Made by a program: the position numbers and the translations under genes. Shown here in pieces: positions 34,024-46,992 of a DNA stretch of 64,000 bases. Under the pieces are notes generated by a model. That model was not told where the DNA came from and made no database searches. It was given only the letters and a program-made list of their open reading frames with translations. The stretch is taken from positions 23,701,015 to 23,765,014 of the forward strand of contig NC_063157.1 of NCBI RefSeq assembly GCF_020921035.1, written 5' to 3'. Source of the DNA: Rhodamnia argentea. Taxonomy: Eukaryota > Streptophyta > Magnoliopsida > Myrtales > Myrtaceae. Within the stretch, counting starts at the first letter, position 1; each line of letters opens with the position of its first letter.

Positions 34024-36393
34024 TTGATGGTGTCCCCCGTCTATGGTAGTTTAAGTGTCAAGTTGAGTCAACTCAATGACCTGATAGTGGAAGTGCAGGG
34101 TGAGATGTACTTAGCTCCCATCACTAGAATAGAAAGCACGAGGTACTATTTTATTTCTGTGGACCTAATGAAGTAACCATCCTCGTTCCTACGAACACGA
34201 CCAGAATGGATACTACACTAGTATGGGAAAATTACCCGATTAATCCTAAACATATTGTAAGTGTATCAATTCATACACAAACTTTTCAATTTTTACTAAT
34301 TTAGTCTTAAACCTCTGCGCGAAATTTCAATGTAACCATTCAGGTCAATTTTCTTTGGAAATAGCCGACATGGCGGTTTCGTCATCATCGGCCGTCCTGC
34401 GTGACATATTGCCACGCCGACCATTTGGATGAAAATTGGCCGAAATGAATAATTCAATGCAAAGATTTAAGACTAAATTGGAAAAATTAAAAATCTAATA
34501 CTGAGTTAATATCCGTATAACGGTTCCCCTCGCTATTATTAAAGTAGCGAAGATAACCGTAGTTTATACATCGATTACGCGGCTAACCCTACCAAATTAC
34601 CCACGTGATAGGCATCTCTACTACTTGAAACTTCACACGTTCGGGTTATGATAACCCTCGCCTCCACTAATTAACTTGCTTGTTCACGGGTTACAACAAG
34701 TGTTATTATATCTTAGGCACGAGAGCAGCTTCGTGCGTCCCACCTGACCGAATAATTTGCTGTCTTTTGGCGCCATGTTAGTCTAGTTGAGAGATCCATC
34801 CATAGATTATAGAGGTGCCTAAAATAAAAGATGGAGCACGTGCGAAAATGGGTTTTGTTTATTCATTATCATCACTAACTATAACTATATAACTATCCCG
34901 GTTCGAGCATCCTCAGCCAATAAAGTTCCTCTCTTTCGGCGTGCCAATTTCACCGATCATTAACGATCGGGGATCAACGGTTCTAAGATATGTTCAGATT
35001 TTAATCAGAACCCGAGACTTACCCGTCCGAATAGGCTCTTTAATTTTCGGGAACTTGAAATGTACTTGTCACTGATTTCAAGGTCGGCTCAAAGTCTACC
35101 TAGATTTCAATTGTATTTTTAATCGAACAATTGTAGTGAATCATCGCCTTTACACACGGAGAGTATGAAACATTGATAAAGTAAAAGTCTCGGTAATGGA
35201 TATTGTTGAAAATGGAAGCTTCGATCGATGGTTTCGGATTATATAGACTTATAATCGGACGCTATAGAATATCGCATGATCTCACGAAAATATAGAACGA
35301 GAAAAACACGAAAATGCATTCTAGGTTCCATAATTTTTGGAACCCGTAACCTATTCTACGTATATTAGAACACAAAACTTTCTCGGGTTTTCAACTCTAC
35401 CCTGGAATCATATTCATCTAAAGAAACGACGGCCGATGGTCACATTATGATAATCATCCTGACCATAAAATTATTCAGACCAACCCACCTACAACTTGAT
35501 CAAGAAGGTCAGCCGGCGGACTCGGTCTCTCCTTGCCCGCCACCGTTTTTCCAATGCCAAATGATCTCTCATTATTCACCAATACAATAATAGTAACAAC
35601 AACAACAACAACAACAACAACAATAACAATAATAATAATAATAATAAAAGGATGAACTATTTGACCCGTGAGAGAGTCCAAAAAATAATGATTTCGCGAC
35701 TAAGAATAGCTCGAGTGATAGGGTCGAACGTATAGAAGATGGAGATACTTTTCGTTTCGAAATAGTATAGCGTGAGTCTAGGCTCACGACTTTCCACATG
35801 AATGTGCATACTTAATGAATTATCTCAGCCCGCCAGAGGGGACATTAGTCAAGCTCATTGACCGAGTCAGCTGCCCAAATTAGAACGCTGTTTCCAATCT
35901 TTGCGCATCGACTGGAAAAAGTTGGTCCGGATTCAATTCCTCTTTTTTCTTTCCTAAAGTCTATAGTTTGACAATTACACTTAACGGCATATTACACCAA
36001 GATAGCCTCGTTGGAGGGGTGCTGAAAATATCCAAAATATCTGCCAAACAAATTCCAAATGCCTGACCCGACCCAAAATTTTTGGAATGCCGACGGCGAT
36101 GTCGAAGCGGAAGTAACGTGCGTGGAAATTCGTTGAGCGGGCGATTCATGGGGCCCATCATTTTCCTAGGGGAAAATAAATCGACAACTTGTCCGCCGAT
36201 GTCCCGTCGAATCGATAGTGATCCTCGACTTTGCTGCCACCCTTCGAGATTGAAATTTTCTCGACTTCAATGTCATGTCCGGATTGATTTTCGTGATTTG
36301 TGCTAGATGTGCCGGGGTTCTCTTTTGTATGCTCGTGGTCACAAATTATGAGAGACTTCTTTGTCAGTGCAACGACATGGGGATAAGTAAGCA
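34024..36393. other. Gene-free stretch with a MITE relative and a microsatellite
   Basis: 34235-34510 resembles the 10035 MITE family (AATTTAGTCTTAAACC, GCCGACATGGCGG, TTTAAGACTAAATTGG). 35595-35647 is an (AAC)n(AAT)n microsatellite. The remaining sequence has only short ORFs of no recognised family. Confidence 0.5.
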
Positions 36394-36796
36394 TGTCAAA
36401 ATGAGTCGTAAACATGAACACGTTTCTTAATCATGAGCTGAGTTGTTATTTGAGTTAGCTATATTCAATAAATTGATAATAAATGAGTTTATATTTAATA
36501 TGATTGTTGAATGAGTCATAAATACGTCGTAAGTTGATCATAAATGAATTTACAACTTACTTAAATCCAACGCACCTTCATAACACTCTTTTCATCCGTT
36601 TGCCCTCACTCGATCTCGTGCTCGCTCGCTCCACACTCTCATCTTAATTTGAATATGAATTTTTTTATATTTGATAAAATATGAAAGTACGTTATGAATA
36701 TGGGTCGAGTGTCGTATGTTTGACTAGGTTTGTATTGCAATAAAAGAATCTATCAGGTCAAATTATTTATGATCCGACTCGGTCCACCCGTTTCAC
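36394..36796. mobile_element. MITE-like element, TGTCAAA family
   Basis: It begins TGTCAAAATGAGTC and ends near CCACCCGTTTCAC. The internal order (GAGCTGAGTTGTT, CTCGTGCTCGCTC, AATTTGGATATGAATTT, ATATGAAAGT, ACTAGGTTTG) matches 61444-61775, so the two are copies of one family. Confidence 0.7.
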
Positions 36797-39625
36797 GGGT
36801 CGAATAGGCAACAATTCAAAACGGGTTATTTTTCTAGTAATATAGGGGTCAAAGGAGAGCTGCTGGTACAACGTTTATTTCAAGATTTGCAAAAAAACAT
36901 TATCCTATACCTCCTCCTTCAAGTGGTCATACCAAGCGAGAGGGAGAATGTCAAATGTGGCGTCCTCTGTCTTAAAATATTTGCCAATTATTGTAAAAGC
37001 TTCTTCACAAAAAGCCAACCTCCCTGCTTTGATTTGAACGCCTTTTGGTCCCTTTCAACGCTGTCCTCTTCTGTCAGCTGTCTGCCTTATTAAATCGATC
37101 TAGATTCTTTTAATCTTAACATTTGCAGCATCCTCGGCATACTGCCATAACGCAAGAACATAGCGTTCCATATGCAACTTCTGTTCCTTTCGGAAAAATG
37201 TCCATCGATCCACGCCGCCAGCGCACGGATCTTATCCTGCAAAGAAGCCGATCGAGACCACGCAATGGTGCTAATCCCATGAACTAGGATAAGACGCGGG
37301 GCTATCGCTCGAGTCGGTGGTCCGGACGTTGGGTCGGCTGCGCTCGACGGGCATTGTGAATTGAACTCGTGCTGTCTCGCCAGTCGATTCACGTCACGTT
37401 TCCTGACCCACCACCGGGTTGGAGTTTGGTGGAAGCACGCGGTCGGCTAGGTGGAAGGTGCAATTTGGAAAGTTGGGAACATCACCCTTTTGCAGTTGCG
37501 TGCAGCACTTAAATCACTTGCCTATATATGCGCGCATTTGTTATCTGGAATTGAGTCTAGAGCTCCATTCGGTTTCAAACCCATGCCATGCCCTTTGCCT
37601 TTGAAGGCAGGCATAATTGCACCACCACTACCAGTTGTCATATTGAAGATCCACCATCCCAATCACAGCAGACTTTCTCTCCTCTGAATCCGAACAATGG
37701 TCATCGACACCCAAAAACTGGCGGAAACGTCTCGAGATCACATTCGACCGTTGCTTCGGCTTTTGTCCAAGTCGATCCTGGTTTCGACACGAGAAGCGTG
37801 CTGGTTTTGCATCAGTGGGCAAATATCAGTCCAGAAGTCCTTCACCCCAATATGCAAAAATGTCATATTACCAATGACCAATACAAGATTTTCGACCACA
37901 ATCCCAAGTCATTGCACTGCCTTTGGCTGAAAGGAATTCTTAAGATCGACATCAGTATTTCCATGAAGGGATGGGAGAATGAAGACGAGGGCTCTCGCGA
38001 TTCCGGCAGAACCCTTCCCAATTGTCATATATAGCCGGAAGTCCTTTCTCGGACTCGGCTTTGCTGCATTGAGCGGGCTGGATTTGAATGCTCTAATGAG
38101 CCGCGGCGAGTAACGTGAAAGTCAAAAAGTTCTATCACCCAAGTCTAAGGAGAGAACGAAGTTCAACTATGGACTAGCTATTCCATCTGAGAATAAATTA
38201 ACCATGTGATCGATATTCGGAAAATGATGTTTTCATTGACCCTGCAACATAATCTTCACCAAGCTTGAAAACTGGAAACGAAGAGAAGCAGCCGAGAATT
38301 CCAATTAATTAATTGAATATATCCATTCCCAAAGTCAGTCAACAGGGGCCCATCCGCCTAATTTTGAATAAGCAGAGTTTAATGCTAGTCAAGCATTTTA
38401 CTTTCGTTCGTCAAGCCTGCTCGTTTCTCTTCAGCTTTCGGCAAGGCGGAAAAGTCGTCGCGGGATGGCCACTAGGAGTCAATTTGATTCACTTTGATAG
38501 GGAAGTTTCCACTGCACGTGAAAAAATCCTCTCAAGAGAGGCATCATATGATGCACGAGGAACCTGCAAAAGTATCAGCATTTCGTGAGGCAAATTACAT
38601 ATTGGCCCCCAAGTTTTGAGGATCGTTGCAAATTGACCCCCAACGTATGAACTTTTTCCAATTTGCCCCCTGAATTTTAAATATCGTTTGCTCTGCATCC
38701 TCTAGCGTCGACTTCGACCAAGTTTTGCTTAGAGTCATATATGATATACATATAAAAGTAGAAGAATATTTCGAAAAATACGTTACGTGTGAGCATGTGG
38801 TTAAAGTTCCAAAGAGAATTTGACAGGAGCCAACGCCAAATGCACGTCAATCTATATAGTTTCGAAATATGTTTTTGATCAATCCATGTATATTCCCTTC
38901 ACATATCTATACGCAATATGACTAGTTTACCTTTCATAACTAGTCATGTACGTACGGTCATGCTATCGGATGATCAGATACATGAGGACAATTTGGCTGG
39001 AGTAAACGTTAGGATGCCCAATTGCCACCAATTTCAAAAGGTCAAGCGGCTTTTGTTGAAAATTGAGACGTCATGGGTGAACTTTCCCAGTAGATGGCTA
39101 GATGAGATACCAAAGATAAAGTGCAGACAGCATAGCCTCTACATCGACAATGGACACACCCCGCAACTTCCTCAAAAGTGCTGGGACATCTACACCCCCA
39201 CTTTATCTGTGAACACAATAGCAGAAGCCAGAGAGAACCTAGCGGTGAATCCAACTCAAGAAACTGCGGATATCAAAAGGAATCACAGAAGTTTAGATGG
39301 AATTCATCTAGCTTCAAAACGACTTCAGAAACCAAGTGAACACCTTCTTAATTTTCTCATTCCGGCCAAGAATTCGTATTTCAGTTGGTAAATCACGACA
39401 GATCAAAGTTGAGCTGACTTGATTGAAAGCGAGTGTGATATCGAGTCACTATCCCCACAATTTACAGAGTCTTCACTCAGCATTCATTTTCCCTTTCCAC
39501 CATGTAGGTTACATACAGGGTCGTGGAAGCAAAGAGAATAATCCAATAAAAACTTTGCTCCGCCAGGCGAAAAAAAATCCAGCTACGCTGATTAATTGGG
39601 CAGAGCTATCCGTAGGCATTACACG
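36797..39625. other. Intergenic region with unassigned coding-like fragments
   Basis: Several frames of 60-157 codons occur (for example 38918-39391 plus, 37588-38034 plus), but none shows a family motif or plausible splicing. On the minus strand short phrases such as VGVDVPALLRKLRGVSIVDV (near 39220-39160) look peptide-like but are soon broken. 38590-38700 contains a repeat-like CCCCCAAGTTTTGAGGA phrase. I cannot name a gene here. Confidence 0.35.
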
Positions 39626-40560
39626 GGGAACATCAACATCAACATCAACATCAATATCACTTTTATCCCAAACTAATTGGGGTCGGCAGTCGATGAACCC
39701 AAAAATAAATAAAATAAAAGCAAAACCGATTGAGGGAAAAGAAATAATTATAAAAATATATATATAAATAAAAATATATATAAATATATATAGAGAAAAA
39801 TGACTAAAAAAGACAGTCTGAAACATAGAAATTCTGCCCCTCCACAATGCTAATAGCTTTCTTTCACTCCGTCCTAAGACAAACCGTACGACAATCTATT
39901 CTCACTTTCTCACTTCATTAAATCACGTCATGCTCTCTCGGTAACAAACTTTTGTTCTTATCGGAGTATCTAGGGATCTTTAAAAAATATGCCCAAACCA
40001 TCTCAATCTATGTTCTCTCATGTTTTCTACCACCAGTACTACTCCAACTTTGCGTCGAACATCTTCATTTCTTATCTTATCTATCCTTGTATAACCACAC
40101 ATCCACCTTAATATCCTCATTTCCGCTACTCTCATTTTATGCTCATGTTGCCTCTGTGCCGGCCAACATTCAACTTCGTATAGCATTGTCGGCCTTATTG
40201 ATATTCTATAAAATTTTCCTTTTAGCCTAAGAGGGATTTTGCAATCACACAAAAACCCCGATGCACTGCGCTATTTCATCCAACCCGCTCCGATTCTATG
40301 GCTTAGATCCTCATCAATCTCTCCTCCCTTTTGCAATATTGATCCCGGATATATAAAAGTATCTTTCTTGGGTACCTCCTGTCCGAGCATATTCACGAGT
40401 TCTTGATCTCCTCCTCTTGCCGTGTCAAACTCACAATTCATGTTTTTAGTCTTACTTCGACTTAACATAAATCGTTTAGATTCCAACGTACTTCTCCATT
40501 ACACAAGGAGCATAAATGGCTCAAATCCGTTCATCCGAATCCTAATCTCAAGTACTAATA
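39626..40560 (-). mobile_element. RTE-type LINE, 5'-truncated, reverse transcriptase end
   Basis: The minus strand encodes the conserved RT C-terminal part in two broken frames: FRLSRSKT-like and YPGSILQKGGEIDEDL...HRIGAGWMK (40486-40271), then KIPLRLKGKFYRISIRPTML, AEMRILRWMCGYTRIDKIRN and LRWFGHI (40252-39980). The 3' end has the RTE hallmark: CCGACCCCAATTAGTTTGGG followed by a (GATGTT)n tail at about 39652-39631 (minus). Earlier domains are missing and the frames are interrupted, so it is dead. Confidence 0.88.
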
Positions 40561-41254
40561 TCTTCTTGATGAAAAAGAAAGTACGCAAGCCAATATCCAC
40601 GTACTAGTTGGAATATTTCCCTCGTGGTGGAATGAGGATTGTATGATCTAGATCATGTTCTTACTCAGATTGAAGAAAAATGTTTTGAACCCTCAACATT
40701 TCACTAAATAACCAAAGCATCGATAGATCCATTTTGACACCATAGGACAGCTAAAGAGAAATATAGTCTATCGATCCAAAAGCCTGAGGGATGCAGCACC
40801 GTATATTTGTCCACAATTTCTCTAACACTATGTCAACATAAGGCTACAGGTACCTCCTCTATTGACCTAATGTTCAAATTGTATTTATCACTTCTACAAG
40901 GCAAGTTGAAGAATGACCATATGGACAGAACTTTGGATCCACGTTCAACTAGATAAGTAGATCCTCTTGAAGCCAATCCAGAGGTTGACAATCATGTCTT
41001 GATGCAACAATCTATCTATGACAGCAAACAAGCAAAGACTGAGAAAAGCTAATATCATTAGCTGGAACAGAGAGTATCGTTTAAAACAAATCAAAAAGAA
41101 GACGAGAAGACAATATTGTCAGTCCCATCACTGTGGAAAGGAATGAATCTATGCAAATTATTCCAGGACACAATACTTCAAAACAAAACAACCAGGTTTA
41201 TTTGTCCCGTCAAACGGCAAACACATATTCCACTTTCAAATAGAAATTGCAGAA
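40561..41254. other. 3' flank of the COX7a-like gene
   Basis: AT-rich DNA without ORFs of note; it probably includes the 3' UTR of the gene at 41255-41566. Confidence 0.4.
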
Positions 41255-41566
41255 TCATTCCTTTTTCCCAATCCCATGGGACATGTTATAGATCCCGCGA
41301 CCCTGAAGAAGCAAAAATAATGAATCTCAATAGCCCATACACGCGAGGAACAGAAAATCTGACATCGTGAATGATGGCCAGTGAGAATGAACTTTGGAAA
41401 AGAGACTTACAATCATATACATCGAAGCAGCTGCCAGAGCAAGTGGAATTGTCACAGAGGTAATCTTATCCAAAGGTCCCTTCAGATAAGTATGTCTATG
41501 AATGCTCTGATAATATTTCTGCTTCTCAATGAGCTTCTCCCGGGGTCTAAAAGGCGCCTCTGTCAT
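41255..41566 (-). CDS. Cytochrome c oxidase subunit 7a-like small mitochondrial protein, 2 coding exons, 67 aa
   Basis: Small membrane protein of the plant COX7a-like family, expected in the inner mitochondrial membrane with cytochrome c oxidase. Coding exons (minus) 41566-41411 (52 codons) and 41302-41255 (15 codons plus TGA). The protein starts MTEAPFRPREKLIEKQKYYQ, continues HRHTYLKGP with a single membrane segment (VTIPLALAAASMYMI) and ends GRGIYNMSHGIGKKE, like Arabidopsis At4g21105 as I remember it. A splice acceptor (CAG) lies one base before the ATG. A matching donor at 42820 (CTTCAC|GTGAGT on minus) suggests a 1.25-kb intron in the 5' UTR with the first exon at about 42930-42820. Confidence 0.85.
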
Positions 41567-41570
41567 TCTG

Positions 41571-42930
41571 CTTCAGATACATATGTATATCAAGACCACA
41601 AATTACAGCTCAACAACATGAGAAGGGTGGAAAAAAAAGGCACGTTAAGGTCATGCCACATGCAAAAGCTCTACTACCATGCAACCTCCACTTAAAGAGG
41701 AGATATTAGAAGGATTGACAAAAATGACGATATCGTTTCATGCTTCTATGACAAAAAGAAGGGAAAGGAGCCCGAACAAGTGTATCAAGACGTCTTGTGT
41801 GGGGCGTAAAAATCATTTCCATGTAAAAGTCAGCAAGACAGAACCCGCAACCTCCATCTATGGACTAAAAGTTGCAAAATGATCAGATTATTGCAGAAAT
41901 CAGATTTTAACGATGCGTTTACACATCCAAATTGACAGCCATAGAACATAAACACGGGGAAGTGTAGATCAGGCATAAAGCAGTTCCCATTTCCATAGCA
42001 TCATATGACAAGATATCAACTAAAGGAAGAGAGGTCCAGATAGGAATGATCACACAACAAAACATCAAAGCTTTTCACTCTAAGATTCGGATTCACATCT
42101 ACCATTAAGATTGGGAGTCTTGTCATCTCAAATTAACAGTTTAATCTACAAACCCTAGTACAACTTGCAGAAAACCACCTCTGTACATGGGATTGAGTGA
42201 CAGCGCGCAAGTGAACATGCTCGTGTGTGGACGAACCCAGAAGCATACCTTCCCAACACCCCTTAATTTCCCTCATCTTCCCAACACCCCTTAATTTCCC
42301 TCATTCTTCATTGTTAACCGAATTCATGAAATTTTAGCTTCGACGTAATCAAAAGAACTATCTCTATGAGCTCATAGCATTCCATATTACTATAGCAGAA
42401 GCACCCATCTACACAATAGAAGTTCCCGCCCAAGCTCTTATCATTCCAATTCCATAAAAAATTCCCACGTAACTCTCTTCCAGGCATTAAATGAGAATCT
42501 CAATCACTGTAAACCCTAAGCGGAAAGGAAACGAAACACGGTCCCGCAAGAAAATCGCAGCGGGGGAGCAAAAATCCACCATGTTCAATGAACCACGTCA
42601 CTGAACAGAAAACACAAACGATGCAAAGATCCATATCCAATCAACCCAAGAGACCCACAAAAAAAAAAAAAAAAGAAAAACTACCGAGACTACCACATCC
42701 GATACCGAAAATCAATGTTGGCGGAACAACCGCATCGACTGAATTACAAGGCCAATCAAGGATCTAAACCATTCGACGTGATAAAACGAATTTTTCCGAA
42801 AACCAGGTGACAGTACTCACGTGAAGTTGAGAGGATTCGAGGCTCGAGATGGTCTTGGGTCTTCAGGAAAACGGCAGATGGAGAAGACGAGGGATGTGAT
42901 TCAGTGGAAGTCAAGCCGGGCGGCATAGGG
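41571..42930 (-). other. 5' UTR exon and leader intron of the COX7a-like gene
   Basis: Inferred from the acceptor at 41568 and the donor at about 42819. The first exon (about 42930-42820) is GC-richer and lies next to a GGGCCC-type promoter area. The intron contains a perfect 28-bp tandem duplication (42249-42276, 42277-42304). Confidence 0.55.
42249..42304. repeat. 28-bp perfect tandem duplication
   Basis: Two identical adjacent units starting CTTCCCAACACCCCTTAATT. Confidence 0.9.
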
Positions 42931-45900
42931 TAATGGGAGAGAGTGAAGAATCCGAACCCGATTGGGCCCGTACAGCCCTCTCTCGGGTCGAGCTTAGGCC
43001 CAGATTATGAAACAGTGAAAAAGTTATCGGCGATTCCGCTTTTATTGTTTCGGCCCAAATCGAATCCATTACTTGAAACGATGCTGCAAATTTCTACGTT
43101 TCATTTCTAATTAAACTATTCTATATCTTTTGACCCCCAAAAAAAAAAAGTATTCCATATCTCGAAAATTTTCCTGTGAATATATTTGTGGACGGAATAA
43201 CATTCATCTGGACCCTCGATTCACTTTTTGATGATGTGCCGAATCACATGAAAATACCTTACGGATCACATGAGAATTAGTTATTTTGTTTGATTATTAA
43301 TAGGTCGCTTATCATTCACGAGATCACGAATTCAATTCAGTCCATGAATTCGTGTTGCATTACCTTACCATGACATGCTTGTATGGAGGGACTTCCTAAA
43401 TGCTAGTGTCAAGATCCAGATGCTCAACGAATTGAGAAAGTGGCCCAAATGATCGGGTGAACCTTAAAGTTTCTAAGGGCCTAGGTTTTTTTTAGTACTC
43501 TAGAATATTATAGAGTGCTTTTTGTAATCAATTTGACTAGTTGGTGGTGGGGAGATGGGATCGCCATTGTTGGATTAAAAATAAATCTATGGTTGTAATC
43601 AGATGAGTTCTTATATAAAAAAAGGTCTCTTCTTCTCATTTATACCATCTAACAAGTAATAAAAATCCAAAACTTCTCTCTACAAGTTATCGCATTCCTT
43701 GTGAGCAAGACTGACTTGGGAAAGGGAAGAGTTTCCTAAGAGTTAAATCAACCAATTTGTAACACCGACATCTCGGTTAGGTTATGAAGACTGTTGTACC
43801 AAAATGCGAAAGCAAACACAGAACACAAAGATTTACGTGGTTCGATCAAGGTGATCTACGTCCACGAGCAAGACAAAACGAAATTCCACTATGATCAAAG
43901 AAAGTATAGATTACAGAAGTCGGTCTTATCGACTAAACAAAATCACACGGCTCACTCGTTTCTCACATAAGGAAAATCTTCAATACCAATCGAAAAGAAA
44001 CCCTAACCGCAGTATAAAATAGAGCCCAAAAATAGAAACCCTATCGACCCAACTCTCCGTGTCACGAACTAAATTTCAATTTTTCCTCCACTTTTTGGGC
44101 CGCACAAAAATATGTTGGGTCGGGTGATAAACCGGACCGGGTACATAAAATTCAAGACATATTTAACAAAGACCGGCTTGCCAATCTTGAACCTTCGAGT
44201 CATGGATAGTGTGAGGTGATTGTGGCTCAATTCACACATTTCTTAGCAACTATTAGACCCCTATCGTAACAATTAGCGGGGATTGGTAGCGCCGATTGTC
44301 TATCCCAACCTTTCTACTACTAAACAAAGGCATGAACGTTTTGAAATTGCAGCACTTGGTCTCTATTTTGTATCTTCGTCGTGTGGTTACATCTCTATGT
44401 CGCATCTAACTATACTTTTAAGCTAGTAAGGGATGTAGATTTGAGACTAGCGTTGTTTTTCATTGCTTTATAAGCTTGCGGCTTTTATTTTTCTTGGTTC
44501 GATGCATTTCCTTTTTCGAAACAATCTATCTTTTGGTGCAACAAAATTAAGCTCTTCCAACTTAGGTTTACCCATGCAATGTTTGCTTGGGTAAATTGTT
44601 ATCGAACAGCTAGTATTTGCTTTTAGAGTCTTTTAACTAAAATCTCATTGTCTTGCGGTAATTAAATAATGGGTTAGGATTTATATTTTGAATGGAACGA
44701 CTACGTAATCATACTTTAATTTTCCAAATTTAATATTTTCTCATTCGTAGATATTTTTTAAAATTTGTCCTATCGAGGTTTTGGTGTTTTTATTCATGGG
44801 TGGGCATATGACATTTGGCTTATGAAAAGGCTACAAGCAAGACAATCTAAGAAGCTTCCAAAGTTACCATATTTATGTAAGAAGAAAACCATAGGAAATA
44901 AAGCCTACAAACCTAATCAAAGAGAAGGTGCGGTAGTTTGATGAATGATGATAAGGCCGAAATCTTAGGATAGTAACTTCTAATTCACTAGGGGTTTGAG
45001 ATCGAGGGTGTGCTTGTTTGTGGTCATAAATTTTTCGCAAATTAGTTTTTCAGACTTTCATGTGTTTAGTATGCTGAAAATGATCACTCAACAAAATATC
45101 ATTTATGGTCCAAGAAAATATCTAGTTAAAAAAATGAATTCACTATCTTGAAAAACATAAAATAATTTCTGAAAAATTATTTGCCTAAGAGCATTTTCCT
45201 TTATCATGAAATTTTCTCCGAAACAAACAAACCTGGAGATGGTATTGCAATTTTTTTTTTCAATGAATCTTACTCGCACTTGATTTTAATTTAAGGAATT
45301 GTTTTTTTTAGGGAAGTTCGGGAAATTTTTTTTCGATTTTCTAATGATTGGACAACGGAAAAATCAATTTACGGAGAACCAGTTTAATGGACCGAAAACA
45401 ACAAATTTAGATTGAGGGAAAACGACTTCCCCTTCTGTCATAAAATAAATCACTTTTCCTAAACTGCTAAATGAAAACTAATGATTTTTCTTGAAAATAA
45501 TTCCCATAGAAAGAGTTTTCTTTATCGCTTACAAAAGTGAATGAACGAAAAAAATTTACACCGCATACAAAAAATGTTTAGACACAAATTTTTGACAATA
45601 ATGAGAGTAATTTTCACTGGCGAATTATTTCAAGTGATACGAATTATAATTTTAATTATTGATATTTTGCGAAACAAACGGAGTTTTATCGATCTTTCTT
45701 GTTGAATACTTATTGTACACGTCTCTATTAGGTGTCTAGCTACAATCCTGTACTGCATATAGTTATACATTTAGAGTATTTATGACACGTAGGCCAAGCT
45801 CATGGTTTGCTCGTAGTTTTATATTTGTCGGTTTAACACATTCCCTTTTTTTTTTGACCTTTTACATTAATTTATCTTTAGGTGCAACATAAATCACAGT

Positions 45901-46189
45901 CTTCCAAATTAGGTATCACCTACTAAAATTTTCAAATTATTCAATGTAAATACATTATATTATCTTTCAGGCATGAATCATTGATCATTTAATTTTTCCG
46001 GTCATTTTTTAAACTAAATTTCATAGTCTTCCTTATGATAAAATTCGCTTTAAAATCTATATTTTACTGGATTGATTTCTTAACTATTTTTCACAATTTC
46101 CTATGTTTAAATGATTTCTTTCATAGAGATGTTGCTCTGATATTATCTCGGTCAATGGCAACCTTACAAGTTTTTCAAAATTGCCATAT
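42931..46189. other. Repeat-derived intergenic DNA, possible LTR relic
   Basis: 43380-44260 has retrotransposon-LTR character: TTATATAAAA followed by a CT-rich start region near 43620, and ACGTGGTTCGATCAAGGTGA near 43840, a phrase common in plant LTRs. No coding domain or paired LTR was found. 45010-45690 is a GAAACAAACAAAC-type MITE relic similar to 21480-21970. The rest is AT-rich. Confidence 0.4.
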
Positions 46190-46659
46190 TTATATTTTGG
46201 AAAAACACCATAAAAAACCCTAAACTATGCCCACTGACACACTAATCTTAAAATTTTTCTTATGACACCAAAAATCCCAAATTCGTATTCATGTGACACA
46301 TTTATCCCAAACAATTTTTCATGACACAAAAAATTCCAAATTTATATCAATGTAACACGTTTACCTCAAATTATCTTTTTATGACACAAAAAATCTCAAA
46401 ATTATAGGCACGTGACACATTTACCTTAAATACATTTGCCCTAAATATTGAGGTAAATGAGTCACACATATACAAGTTTGGGGTTTTTAGTATCACGGAA
46501 AAAAGTTTGGGGTAAATGTGTCACGGTGGTATAAATTTGGAGTAAATGTGTCACACAGATAAAATTTTAGGATTTTTTGTGTCACAATAATAAGTCTATG
46601 ATAAATATGTCACGGAAGGTATAATTTAAGGGTTTTGGTGGCTTTTCCCCTTATATTTT
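46190..46659. mobile_element. MITE with perfect 9-bp target duplication just upstream of HDA9 (element 46199-46650)
   Basis: Identical TTATATTTT flanks both sides (46190-46198 and 46651-46659). Ends are GGAAAAACACCATAAAAAAC and the complement-like GGTGGCTTTTCCCC. The body consists of degenerate direct repeats of ATGACACAAAAAATCCCAAA in the left half and their inverted form in the right half. It ends about 270 bp before the HDA9 start codon. Confidence 0.88.
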
Positions 46660-46922
46660 TATATAGCATCCGATGACCCGGCCCACTTAAATTAGACCCG
46701 GGCCCGATTTGTCCGTCGTCTACTTTCTCCCTGGCAGTGGCCGAGAAGTCAAGGCAAAGAGGCAAACCACCAACCAGGAGACGAGGGACAAGAAGCAAAA
46801 ACGAGGAAGAGGAAGCTGTCTGCTCCTCCTTCCGTCGCAGCTCCGTACCTTTACGGCAATGGTGCGGTCTCGTTAGCGATAACACTGTCTTCACCGTTTC
46901 GCTCGCAGGACTGAAGCTCAGG

Positions 46923-46961
46923 ATGCGACCCAAGGACAGGATTTCTTACTTCTACGACGGT

Positions 46962-46992
<31 letters not shown>

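Noticed and set aside
38918..39391. 157-codon plus-strand ORF
   Set aside because: Composition not protein-like and no family motif; kept only as part of an unassigned region.
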